DNA from: Amphibacillus sp052055485
GTDB taxonomy: Bacteria > Bacillota > Bacilli > Bacillales > Amphibacillaceae
NCBI RefSeq assembly: GCF_052055485.1
Contig: NZ_CP197171.1
Span: 2,604,001 to 2,668,000, forward strand
Length of the DNA stretch: 64,000 nucleotides
Direction: 5' to 3'
Position 1 is the stretch's first letter; every line of letters begins with the position of its first letter. Positions 9,651 through 17,331 of this stretch are shown piece by piece. A model generated the notes under the pieces. The model searched no databases. It saw only the letters and a list, made by a program, of their open reading frames with translations, and was not told the DNA's origin. Both the position numbers and the translations under genes were made by a program.

Positions 9651-10098
9651 TTATTTCTTGCTAACTTGTATCCATATTTCTTTGCTTACAGAAGGGCCAT
9701 CCATACCTTTGATATCTTCAATAAAGAAAATAATAGATCCATTATCAATGATTTCATAGTCAGAGGAAGGTAACCATTCAGAGAAAATGCTTGACCAAAC
9801 TTCTTGAAGTGAGATTTGCTTATTTTTCTTAGAGATAAAAATTTCCTAAGTTGATTGGAGAACATAAAGAGAATCTAAATCTAACACATTTTCTTTTGTG
9901 GTTAGTATCCCCATCATAAAGTCACATTGAGTTTTTTATTCGTTTTCAATATCCGATATATTGTACGTTGCACTATATCCATCATAAGGTTTCACATTAG
10001 ACGGTTCCTTTAATTTATCACAGATAATCGTTCGTTTGAAGTTTCGCTTTATAGTACGGTATCGATTTGCATGAATATCGAAGCTGCTTAACCATTTT
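9651..10098 (-). pseudogene. Decayed GyrI-like / AraC effector-binding-domain gene
   Basis: Reading the reverse strand in one frame gives a recognisable but broken protein. The pieces are WLSSFDIHANRY, EPSNVKPYDGYSATYN, CDFMMGILTTKENV, LQEVWSSIFSEWLPSSDYE and a final SKEIWIQVSKK before the TAA at 9651-9653. The EVW-IFSEWLP-S-YE and EIWI-V blocks match the C-terminal part of the GyrI-like (E_bind) ligand-binding domain used by AraC- and MerR-type regulators. Two in-frame stops interrupt it (complement of 9936-9938 and 9846-9848), and no start with a plausible ribosome site opens this frame. I read it as a relic of an acquired gene that is no longer functional. The family call is by eye. Confidence 0.6.
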
Positions 10099-10139
10099 TA
10101 CTCCCATCTAGGAATCCATTTATCCCCGATATTTTGATC

Positions 10140-10515
10140 GACAATCCAAGCCAAAATGTCGGATAGAGCCCTTCTATCAAACATTTTAAACGAAATCTCA
10201 AGCCAAAATGTCGATTAGAGCTCTTCTATCATGCATTTCAAACAAAATCTCAAGTCAAAATGTCGGATAGAGCCCTTCTCTCAAACATTTTAAACGAAGT
10301 CTCAAGTCAAAATGTCGAATAGAGCCCTTCTATCAAACATTTCAAATGAAATCTCAAGTCAAAATGTCGGATAGAGCCCTTCTATCATGCATTTCAAATG
10401 AAATCTCAAGTCAAAATGTCGAATAGAACCCTTCTATCAAACATTTCAAACGAAAGCTCAAGTCAAAATGTCGAATAGATCTATCCTATCCAGTGTTTCA
10501 ATCGGGTGTCTAATA
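10140..10515 (+). repeat. 52-bp tandem repeat array 1 (seven units)
   Basis: The block AAATGTCGGATAGAGC or a close variant recurs with AAAATG at 10153, 10205, 10257, 10309, 10361, 10413 and 10465, an exact 52-base period. Each unit has a small inverted repeat GATAGA...TCTATC (loop about 5 bases, with an extra G-T pair) and a CATTTCAAACGAAA-type half. Units differ by a few bases, so this is an old array. The period is not a multiple of three and no frame runs through it, so it is not coding. It has no unique spacers, so it is not CRISPR. It lies exactly where murG and murB are expected. Confidence 0.9.
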
Positions 10516-10986
10516 CTGTCAAAGAAAAAAGTTATTGAACAAGCTTATTTCATTGTATAACAGCCCATTATTTTTATAGCAAAGGAATATGGGCGGGTAT
10601 CTTTAAAAGAATTCTATTCAACACGGTTTGGATCACTTTCTAAGCTGAGTTCATACTGTGAAAGCTGTGCTGTTTCTATAGATTTATCTGAATACTTTCA
10701 TGTAATCCAGAAACTTAAAATCGATCGGATCAAAAACTGTGAATCATACAGCTTTATTTTTAATTAAAAATAAAATTGGAAAATAATATGTTTTGCTATC
10801 ATAGTGAAAGTTTTTTATACTAAATTATGCTATACTTTATTAAACAAGTTTTATCATAGTTAACTAGCTTTAGACCAAAGATTAATTTAAATTTTATACT
10901 GTGATAGGGAAGGTGTTTTTGTTTAATTCAGTCGTTTAGTAGGCGTTAATTAAAGTTAATAATTTACATAAAAGGAAGATAACGAG
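10516..10986 (+). other. Gene-free stretch between repeat array 1 and divIB
   Basis: I see no open frame with a ribosome site and no recognisable RNA. It holds only the probable divIB promoter (10828-10836) and AT-rich DNA. Confidence 0.6.
10828..10836 (+). promoter_or_regulatory. Extended -10 promoter for divIB
   Basis: TGCTATACT is a near-perfect extended -10 located about 150 bases before divIB, in AT-rich DNA. The -35 region is poor. The upstream terminator at 9566-9600 and the 1.5-kb gap mean divIB needs its own promoter. Confidence 0.45.
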
Positions 10987-11775
10987 ATGGATGATGAAAA
11001 AGTAGTCTCGATAGAAGATCGAATTCCAAAATTGAAGGAAGCACGTCGGAAAAAGACGAATAGACGATTAATTTTTTATCTATGTTTGTTCTTTGTTTTA
11101 ATATCGATTGTTGTTTATTTACAATCTCCGCTAAGTTATATTAATGATATTAATGTCGTCGGGTATCAATATACTGAACCAGAATCTATTATTGAAAGCT
11201 CACAACTATCAGAAGAAGTTAATATTTGGAGTTTTCGGACAGCAGAAATTGAAGAACAACTTAATGAAGTACCAGAAATTAGAGAAGCTGTTGTCAAGCG
11301 GAAATTTCCAAATAATATAGAAATTAGTGTAGAAGAATTAGATAAAGTAGCTTATATAAATGAAGGAGACTTTTTCTATCCATTACTAGAGAATGGCAAT
11401 ATGCTTGATTCGTTTCGTATTGTTGAATATCAGGGGGATGCCCCTTTACTATTTGATTTTACAGATGAAGAATACTTGCTGTTACTGACAGAACAATTAG
11501 TTACTTTACCACAATCGATTGCTAATCATATTTCAGAAATTTATTGGGAACCAACTGAATCCAATCCCTTTTCTTTAAGACTGTTTATGAATGATGGCTA
11601 TGAAGTTGTTGCGAGCATTCGAAACTTCAGTGACCATATGAGTAGCTATCCATCTATTGTTAGTCAATTGGATGAAGATAATGGTGTGATTGAGATTGGG
11701 ACAGGCGGAGCGATTTTTTATACTAAAGATGAAGAAAATGAAGGGAATGAGGTTGACGATGAGAGTGAGGGGTAA
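10987..11775 (+). CDS. divIB: Cell division protein DivIB (FtsQ)
   Basis: Bitopic protein of 262 residues. A short charged cytoplasmic N-terminus (LKEARRKKTNRR) is followed by one membrane helix (about residues 28-46) and a POTRA domain (INDINVVGYQYTEPESII..., about 50-120), then a beta domain and an acidic tail. DivIB works with DivIC and FtsL outside the membrane to license septal synthesis by FtsW and Pbp2B. The ribosome site AAAGGAAGATAACG precedes the ATG. In relatives murB lies directly upstream; here there is a non-coding gap. Confidence 0.93.
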   Translation: MDDEKVVSIEDRIPKLKEARRKKTNRRLIFYLCLFFVLISIVVYLQSPLSYINDINVVGYQYTEPESIIESSQLSEEVNIWSFRTAEIEEQLNEVPEIREAVVKRKFPNNIEISVEELDKVAYINEGDFFYPLLENGNMLDSFRIVEYQGDAPLLFDFTDEEYLLLLTEQLVTLPQSIANHISEIYWEPTESNPFSLRLFMNDGYEVVASIRNFSDHMSSYPSIVSQLDEDNGVIEIGTGGAIFYTKDEENEGNEVDDESEG

Positions 11776-12451
11776 ACACGTAATCCTATCTCTAGTCCTA
11801 TTTTCATTCGGCTTTCTGATTGCCTTTAGTTATCAGCATACCAAGGCATTGATAAAAGATGAGCAAACCAGTGTTCAAGAATGGGAAAAAACATTTTATT
11901 ATCGACAGCAACTTATTCAATTCGAGGAGAATAACCATCAATTGCAGCAAGAAATAGATGATGTACGACTGAACATTTTACAGTTAGAAAATACGATGGC
12001 TGACCAAATTGAAACGATGAGTACAAGAGTATCTGAGAAGTTAGAACTTCAGGCTTTAACTGGTGAATTACCGATAGAAGGTTCAGGTATCTTTGTTTCT
12101 TTAAAAGATCAAGAGTTTATTCCGTCTGAGTCAAATGTTGATCAGTATATAGTTCATGACCGACATATTCAATTAGTTATCAATGAATTATATAGTGCAG
12201 GAGCAGAAGCCTTAGCGATCAACGGGCAGCGCATTTTCTCCGATAGCCGCATTGTATGTATTGGACCTGTTATATCAATAGATGATGAACAGTATCCAGC
12301 ACCTTTTGTTATTGAAGCAATTGGTGATCCTGATATCCTTCAGGAAAGCTTAGAGTTGTCAAATGGTGTGATTGATCTCCTTGTTAATGATCAAATTGAG
12401 GTTGAAATTGGAAAGAAAGATCAGATTAAAATGAATGCTAGAATGAGTTAA
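11759..12451 (+). CDS. ylxW: DUF881 family protein YlxW
   Basis: Protein of 230 residues, matching the size of B. subtilis YlxW in the same position between divIB and ylxX. One N-terminal membrane helix (HVILSLVLFSFGFLIAFSY) is followed by a coiled coil (about 40-85) and the DUF881 domain with QLVINELYSAGAEALAINGQR. I chose the ATG at 11759, which overlaps the end of divIB by 17 bases, because GAGG stands six bases before it. Upstream in-frame ATGs at 11690 and 11747 lack a properly spaced site. The exact function is unknown; the location suggests a link to the divisome or cell envelope. Confidence 0.85.
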   Translation: MRVRGKHVILSLVLFSFGFLIAFSYQHTKALIKDEQTSVQEWEKTFYYRQQLIQFEENNHQLQQEIDDVRLNILQLENTMADQIETMSTRVSEKLELQALTGELPIEGSGIFVSLKDQEFIPSESNVDQYIVHDRHIQLVINELYSAGAEALAINGQRIFSDSRIVCIGPVISIDDEQYPAPFVIEAIGDPDILQESLELSNGVIDLLVNDQIEVEIGKKDQIKMNARMS

Positions 12452-12463
12452 TAGGTGATAGAT

Positions 12464-13183
12464 ATGTCTTTAAAAAACAAACTAATATATTCTCTTGTAT
12501 TGATGATTCTCGGCTTGATGCTAGCGATTCATTTTCAATCCTCTTCTGAACAAGAAGTTCGAGAAACGAGAGATATGTGGGAAATTCGACAACAATTACA
12601 AAATGAACAAAACAATCAGCAATTACTTCAAAATGAGTTAAATGAACTAAAAATTGTTCAAGCACAGTATGAATCAACATCTGAACAAGACCAAATTCAA
12701 GCTCTAAATGAATCAATCAGTTTACTTGAGGAAAAAGCAGGATTAACAGATATTGTTGATTCTGGGGTCTTGATTGAACTGATACCCAATTACAATGAAC
12801 AAACTGAAGATTTAGCTTTCCCGGAGTTGACACCTGAGTTATTAAATAGATTAATTAATGAGTTAAACTCATATGGTGCTAACCATATTGCGATAAATGA
12901 TGAGCGTTTAACTAATTTGACTGCTATTCGGAATATTGGTGATCAAACATATATGAATCAACGCCCATTACCTGATCTTCCTCTAACAATTAAAATAGCT
13001 TCTGATGACCCTGATCGTTTGCTCAGTTATATGGAAGTCAGTCAATCACGTGATGAATTTGCGATGCATAATATTTTGTTCGAGTTAGAAAAAACAGATA
13101 ACGTGAAAATTCCGGCATATGATGGGGAGCTTAATTTACAGTATGTAGAGGTTATAGAAGATGATAAAGCAGGTGGAAGTTAA
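12464..13183 (+). CDS. ylxX: DUF881 family protein YlxX
   Basis: Second DUF881 protein, 239 residues, with the same plan as its neighbour: N-terminal helix (LIYSLVLMILGLMLAIHF), glutamine- and asparagine-rich coiled coil (about 35-90) and a DUF881 domain (LLNRLINELNSYGANHIAIND). The two genes are probably an old tandem duplication, as in B. subtilis. The ATG at 12464 has AGGTGA five bases upstream; the in-frame GTG at 12455 overlaps that site and is unlikely. The stop overlaps the sbp start. Function is unknown. Confidence 0.85.
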   Translation: MSLKNKLIYSLVLMILGLMLAIHFQSSSEQEVRETRDMWEIRQQLQNEQNNQQLLQNELNELKIVQAQYESTSEQDQIQALNESISLLEEKAGLTDIVDSGVLIELIPNYNEQTEDLAFPELTPELLNRLINELNSYGANHIAINDERLTNLTAIRNIGDQTYMNQRPLPDLPLTIKIASDDPDRLLSYMEVSQSRDEFAMHNILFELEKTDNVKIPAYDGELNLQYVEVIEDDKAGGS

Positions 13184-13542
13184 TGTGGTTGCCGTTTCTT
13201 TTTTTATTCATTGGGATAGGTTTAGGACTGCTAACAGATATTTCAATCCCTGATATATACACGAATTATTTATCAATCGCAATATTAGCAGCCATGGATA
13301 CTCTTTTTGGAGGAATTCGTGCTCATTTAGAAAATATATTTAGTCAACGTATATTCATTTCAGGTTTCTTTTTTAATATTAGTTTAGCTGTTGTTTTAAC
13401 GTTTATCGGTGAGCAGTTAGGGGTAGATCTTTATTTAGCTGCTGTTTTTGCTTTTGGCTTGCGTCTATTTCGTAATATATCAACCATTCGACGCTATATA
13501 TTTAAAATTCCAAAAAAAAAAAATAAATTAGTTAACAAATGA
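13183..13542 (+). CDS. sbp: Small basic protein Sbp (DUF1290)
   Basis: Membrane protein of 119 residues with three to four hydrophobic segments and a basic tail (IRRYIFKIPKKKNKLVNK). The family pattern GIGLGLLTDI-IP, Y-NYLSIAILAAMDTLFGG and RLFRNIS is present. It is found between ylxX and ftsA across Bacillaceae. Its ATG overlaps the last base of ylxX, so translation is coupled. Function has not been established. Confidence 0.88.
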   Translation: MWLPFLFLFIGIGLGLLTDISIPDIYTNYLSIAILAAMDTLFGGIRAHLENIFSQRIFISGFFFNISLAVVLTFIGEQLGVDLYLAAVFAFGLRLFRNISTIRRYIFKIPKKKNKLVNK

Positions 13543-13599
13543 AGGATTATCGTCGATCTATGTAGAATAATGAAATATAATATAATTAATAATATGGTA

Positions 13600-13628
13600 T
13601 TAATAGACTAGCAATTAAATGGTATACT
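13600..13628 (+). promoter_or_regulatory. Probable promoter for ftsA-ftsZ
   Basis: An extended -10, TGGTATACT (13620-13628), has a TTAATA-like -35 at 13600-13605 with 17 bases between. It lies in the 176-base gap before ftsA, about 90 bases upstream of the start codon. Confidence 0.4.
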
Positions 13629-13718
13629 AAGAAGAATAAGTGAAAACTAAAATCAATAATTATTTAAAAATAATTAAGAAAGTATTATTGATGCTGTAGA
13701 CTGGGAGGTGCCTTATTT

Positions 13719-15011
13719 ATGAACAACAATGAAATTTTAGTCAGCCTTGATATAGGTACATCAAAAATTAAAGTAATTGTTGGAGAAGTGTTATCAGATT
13801 CCTTAAATATTATCGGTGTTGGGCATGCAGAATCACGTGGGATGAAAAAAGGTGCGATTGTGGATATCGATCAAACTGTTCAATCTATTCGTCTAGCTAT
13901 TGATCAAGCTGAACGGATGGTAGATATGAAAATTAACCGTGTGATCGTTGGAATTAATGGAAATCATGCACAGCTTTTACCTTGTCAAGGTATAGTAGCT
14001 GTATCAAGTGAAAACCGAGAGATTAATGATGAAGATGTGACTCGAGTCATTGATGCTGCTCAAGTTATTTCTATTCCTCCAGAAAGAGAAATTATTGATG
14101 TGGTACCGAAACAATTTATTGTTGATGGACTAGATGAGATTACAGATCCAAGAGGTATGATTGGTGTTCGTCTAGAAATGGAAGGAACAATCATTACTAG
14201 CTCTAGAACAATGTTACATAATATCCTTAAATGTGTTGAACGAGCAGGCCTAGAGGTTGTTGACATTTGTTTGCAGCCCTTATCAACAGGCTCAATTGCT
14301 CTGTCAAATGACGAAAGGGAGTTGGGTGTAGCATTAGTTGATGTTGGTGGTGGCTGTACAACGATTTCTATCTTTGAGAATAATCATCTTGTGACGACAA
14401 GAGTTATCCCACTTGGTGGAGATAATGTAACCAAGGATATCTCAATAGGCTTGAAAACTAGTTCAGAGGATGCTGAAACGATTAAATTGAAGCACGGACA
14501 TGGATTTTATCCAGATGCACGTGAAGAAGATACGTTTAAAGTTACCTCTATTGGAAGTGATCAACAACATACGTATAATCAACTTGATCTTGCTGATATT
14601 ATTGAAGCACGTATGGAGGAAATCTATACATATGTAGCGAGAGAAATTAAGAAAATGGGGTATTCTGAACTACCTGGCGGTTTTGTTTTAACTGGTGGTT
14701 GCATGAGAATGCCAGGTACGTTAGAATTAGCACAAGATCTATATCAAAGTAACGTGAGAATCGCTATTCCAGATTATATTGGTGTGCGTGAACCACAGTA
14801 TACATCGGGTGTAGGCATTCTTAAATTCGCTTATGCTAATGCCAAAATACAAGGTAAGCATCTAGCACGATCTGTGTCTAAATTAGATGTTGAAGAAACG
14901 AAGCCGAAGAAAAAAGCAGCTCGTTCAAAGCCAAAAAAGGAAAATCAGCACCCATCGAATGAAAAGAAAGAATCAGGTATTGCAAATTTATTTAAATACT
15001 TTTTTGATTGA
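13719..15011 (+). CDS. ftsA: Cell division protein FtsA
   Basis: Actin-fold ATPase of 430 residues that tethers FtsZ to the membrane. It opens with the phosphate-1 motif SLDIGTSKIKVIVGE, has the FtsA-specific 1C insertion (about residues 85-165), the phosphate-2 motif VDVGGGCTTI and the adenosine motif LTGGCMRMPG. A lysine-rich linker is followed by a C-terminal amphipathic helix, SGIANLFKYFFD, the membrane-targeting sequence. The ribosome site GGGAGGTG stands well before the ATG. FtsZ follows after 72 bases. Confidence 0.97.
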   Translation: MNNNEILVSLDIGTSKIKVIVGEVLSDSLNIIGVGHAESRGMKKGAIVDIDQTVQSIRLAIDQAERMVDMKINRVIVGINGNHAQLLPCQGIVAVSSENREINDEDVTRVIDAAQVISIPPEREIIDVVPKQFIVDGLDEITDPRGMIGVRLEMEGTIITSSRTMLHNILKCVERAGLEVVDICLQPLSTGSIALSNDERELGVALVDVGGGCTTISIFENNHLVTTRVIPLGGDNVTKDISIGLKTSSEDAETIKLKHGHGFYPDAREEDTFKVTSIGSDQQHTYNQLDLADIIEARMEEIYTYVAREIKKMGYSELPGGFVLTGGCMRMPGTLELAQDLYQSNVRIAIPDYIGVREPQYTSGVGILKFAYANAKIQGKHLARSVSKLDVEETKPKKKAARSKPKKENQHPSNEKKESGIANLFKYFFD

Positions 15012-15083
15012 TGATTATACTCAAACAAAATGATAAAATGACATCTTAACGTGTGTAATACTGTTTTTATAGGAGGAACGAAC

Positions 15084-16211
15084 ATGTTGGAGTTTGACAC
15101 AGAATTAGATCAACTAGCAACGATAAAAGTAATAGGTGTTGGCGGTGGTGGTAACAATGCTGTTAACCGAATGATAGAGCATGGTGTTCAGGGCGTTGAT
15201 TTTATCGCTGTAAATACGGATTCACAAGCTTTAAATCTATCAAAAGCTGAAGTGAAAATACAAATAGGTACAAAATTAACTAGAGGATTAGGTGCTGGAG
15301 CTAATCCAGAGGTTGGTAGAAAAGCAGCTGAGGAGAGTAAAGAACAATTAGAAGAGGCACTACAAGGCGCTGATATGGTATTTGTTACAGCAGGAATGGG
15401 TGGAGGTACAGGTACGGGTGCCGCACCTGTTATCTCTCAAGTAGCAAAAGAAATAGGTGCACTAACAGTAGGTGTCGTCACACGACCTTTTTTGTTTGAA
15501 GGACGAAAACGTTCAACCCAAGCTATTACAGGTATTGATGGGTTAAAAGAAAATGTTGATACATTAATCGTTATACCAAATGATAGATTGTTAGAAATTA
15601 TTGATAAGAATACCCCGATGCTTGAAGCTTTTCGTGAAGCAGATAATGTATTACGTCAAGGGGTTCAAGGGATTTCAGATTTAATTGCAACTCCTGGATT
15701 GATTAATGTTGACTTTGCTGACGTAAAGACAATCATGTCTGATAAAGGTTCAGCCTTAATGGGTATTGGAGTAGCTACTGGTGAAAATCGCGCAACAGAA
15801 GCAGCCAAAAAGGCGATTTCTTCCCCACTATTAGAAACATCAATTGACGGGGCACATGGTGTCCTAATGAATATAACAGGTGGAAGCAACTTGAGTTTAT
15901 ATGAAGTTCAAGAAGCTGCAGACATTGTCACATCAGCTGCTGATCAAGAGGTAAATGTGATTTTTGGATCAGTCATCAATGAGAACTTAAAGGAAGAGAT
16001 TGTTGTTACTGTAATTGCGACAGGATTTGATGAAAATAAAGTGAGCTCTGGTCAATCTAGACAAAGGTCAAATGTTAATAAGCAAGCCATTAATAATCAA
16101 CAAGAAGGAAAAAGAGTACAAGAAGAAACTTACGAACCCACTAGCTTCCGAGAAGAAGAAGATACATTAGATATTCCAACATTTCTTAGAAATAGAAATC
16201 AAAGAAGATAA
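15084..16211 (+). CDS. ftsZ: Cell division GTPase FtsZ
   Basis: Tubulin-like GTPase of 375 residues that forms the Z ring. The nucleotide contacts GVGGGGNNAVNRM (near residue 18), the GGGTGTGAAP loop (near 108) and the T7 loop NVDFADVK-IM (near 207) are intact. The variable linker ends in the C-terminal peptide DIPTFLRNR, which binds FtsA, SepF and other partners. I took the ATG at 15084, preceded by AGGAGG at good spacing; an in-frame ATG 33 bases earlier has no site. A strong terminator follows directly. Confidence 0.98.
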   Translation: MLEFDTELDQLATIKVIGVGGGGNNAVNRMIEHGVQGVDFIAVNTDSQALNLSKAEVKIQIGTKLTRGLGAGANPEVGRKAAEESKEQLEEALQGADMVFVTAGMGGGTGTGAAPVISQVAKEIGALTVGVVTRPFLFEGRKRSTQAITGIDGLKENVDTLIVIPNDRLLEIIDKNTPMLEAFREADNVLRQGVQGISDLIATPGLINVDFADVKTIMSDKGSALMGIGVATGENRATEAAKKAISSPLLETSIDGAHGVLMNITGGSNLSLYEVQEAADIVTSAADQEVNVIFGSVINENLKEEIVVTVIATGFDENKVSSGQSRQRSNVNKQAINNQQEGKRVQEETYEPTSFREEEDTLDIPTFLRNRNQRR

Positions 16212-16216
16212 TTAGC

Positions 16217-16262
16217 AAAACCGGCCTTCGCTCATCCTTTTTGAGTGAAGGCCGGTTTTACT
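16217..16262 (+). terminator. Strong intrinsic terminator after ftsZ
   Basis: AAAACCGGCCTTCGCTCA pairs with TGAGTGAAGGCCGGTTTT over about 18 positions with a 7-base loop. The A-run before and T-run after make it able to work in both directions. It marks the end of the dcw cluster. Confidence 0.9.
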
Positions 16263-16333
16263 TTGTTAGTATTAATGTAAAAAGCTAGCAAGAACTTCAT
16301 TTGTATATAACTCAGATAAGAGGAGGAAATCAT

Positions 16334-17119
16334 TTGAATCTCCCTAATAAGATAGAGAAGATAATTGGTGATAAGCCTTATTCAATCGATAAAATAGGTC
16401 GATCAGACTCACAAGTCATTGGTTTTGATGATATGATTTTAAAAATTGAAAAACAACATGAAGAATCCGTTAATGAACATCGAATGATGGCATGGCTTGA
16501 CCACAAGCTCCCTGTTCCCCAAATTTTGTGCTCGGAAACAAGTAAGGGGATCAATTACTTGCTAATGAGTAAAATAAAGGGGGAAATGGCTAGTTCAGCA
16601 GTTTGGCTTGAACAACCTAATCAGCTGGTAAAATTATTAGCTGACGGATTGAGAATGCTTTGGGAAGTTGATCTGTCAACTTGTCCTTATGATCATTCAA
16701 TAGATCGTAAACTGAAACAAGCTGAAATCCGTGTCCACAGTCAACTTTGCAGCATAGAGGATGCAGAACCTACAACATATGGAACAAATGGATTTAAGAA
16801 CCCTGAGGAACTCTTGCAGTGGCTAAAGGAGAATAAACCAAAAGAAGAGCTCGTTTTTTCGCATGGTGATTATTGCTTACCCAATATTTTTATTAAAGAC
16901 AATAAAATAAATGGTTTTATTGATTTAGGTCGGGCTGGTATAGCTGATAAATATCAGGATATAGCGCTTTGTTACAGGTGTTTAAAACACAAACTCGATG
17001 GAACGTTTACTGGAAAAATTGATAATACATTGGATCCAATCATTCTTTTTGATGTGCTAAAAATAAAGCCAGATTGGGATAAAATCAACTTTTATATTTT
17101 GTTAGACGAGTTGTTTTAA
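16334..17119 (+). CDS. APH(3')-like aminoglycoside O-phosphotransferase
   Basis: Kinase-like protein of 261 residues. The Brenner motif HGDYCLPNIFI (catalytic Asp and the Asn metal ligand), the DFG-equivalent IDLGRAGIADKYQDIALCYR and the C-terminal ILLDELF are characteristic of APH(3') enzymes, which phosphorylate the 3'-hydroxyl of kanamycin-type aminoglycosides with ATP. I infer this activity; the substrate is not proven, and a chromosomal homologue may be a poor resistance gene. The TTG start at 16334 is nine bases after AGGAGG; the upstream ATG at 16301 lies before that site. It stands alone between the ftsZ terminator and a convergent ABC cassette, which suggests acquisition. Confidence 0.82.
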   Translation: MNLPNKIEKIIGDKPYSIDKIGRSDSQVIGFDDMILKIEKQHEESVNEHRMMAWLDHKLPVPQILCSETSKGINYLLMSKIKGEMASSAVWLEQPNQLVKLLADGLRMLWEVDLSTCPYDHSIDRKLKQAEIRVHSQLCSIEDAEPTTYGTNGFKNPEELLQWLKENKPKEELVFSHGDYCLPNIFIKDNKINGFIDLGRAGIADKYQDIALCYRCLKHKLDGTFTGKIDNTLDPIILFDVLKIKPDWDKINFYILLDELF

Positions 17120-17261
17120 GTGTGAATTTTCATTTACTTAGCAGAAGGGGCGAGGCTTCAATAGCTATCCATTCACACGAAAAAGATAGCTTTGTATTTT
17201 CAAGGAGCTCCCCATCTCTACAATAAAGTGACATCCAAACGACCTCCTGATCTCTAACTGT

Positions 17262-17308
17262 ATAAAAAAGCGGCTGTGCAATATACTCTTCATTTTGCAA
17301 CAGCAGCC
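17262..17308 (-). terminator. Intrinsic terminator of the reverse-strand ABC cassette
   Basis: Read on the reverse strand, GGCTGCTGTTGCA (from 17308) can fold with TGCACAGCC (to 17272) and is followed by TTTTTTA (about 17268-17262). The stem resembles the GCTGTTGCACA terminator after ileS. It lies about 25 bases after the stop of the last ABC gene. Confidence 0.65.
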
Positions 17309-17331
17309 TTACAGCAGGATTCAACATTTTG

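Noticed and set aside
10140..10515. CRISPR array as an explanation for the 52-bp repeats (here and at 45100-45475)
   Set aside because: Every base of the period is repeated; there are no unique spacers, no cas genes in the window, and the units diverge as tandem copies do.
11690..11758. The longer start of ylxW at 11690
   Set aside because: It would overlap divIB by 86 bases with no ribosome site, and the extra residues precede the membrane helix without family likeness.
17130..17327. A 65-codon reverse-strand frame directly after the ABC exporter gene
   Set aside because: It starts a few bases after the exporter stop without a ribosome site, shows no family resemblance, and the probable terminator of the cassette (17262-17308) lies inside it.
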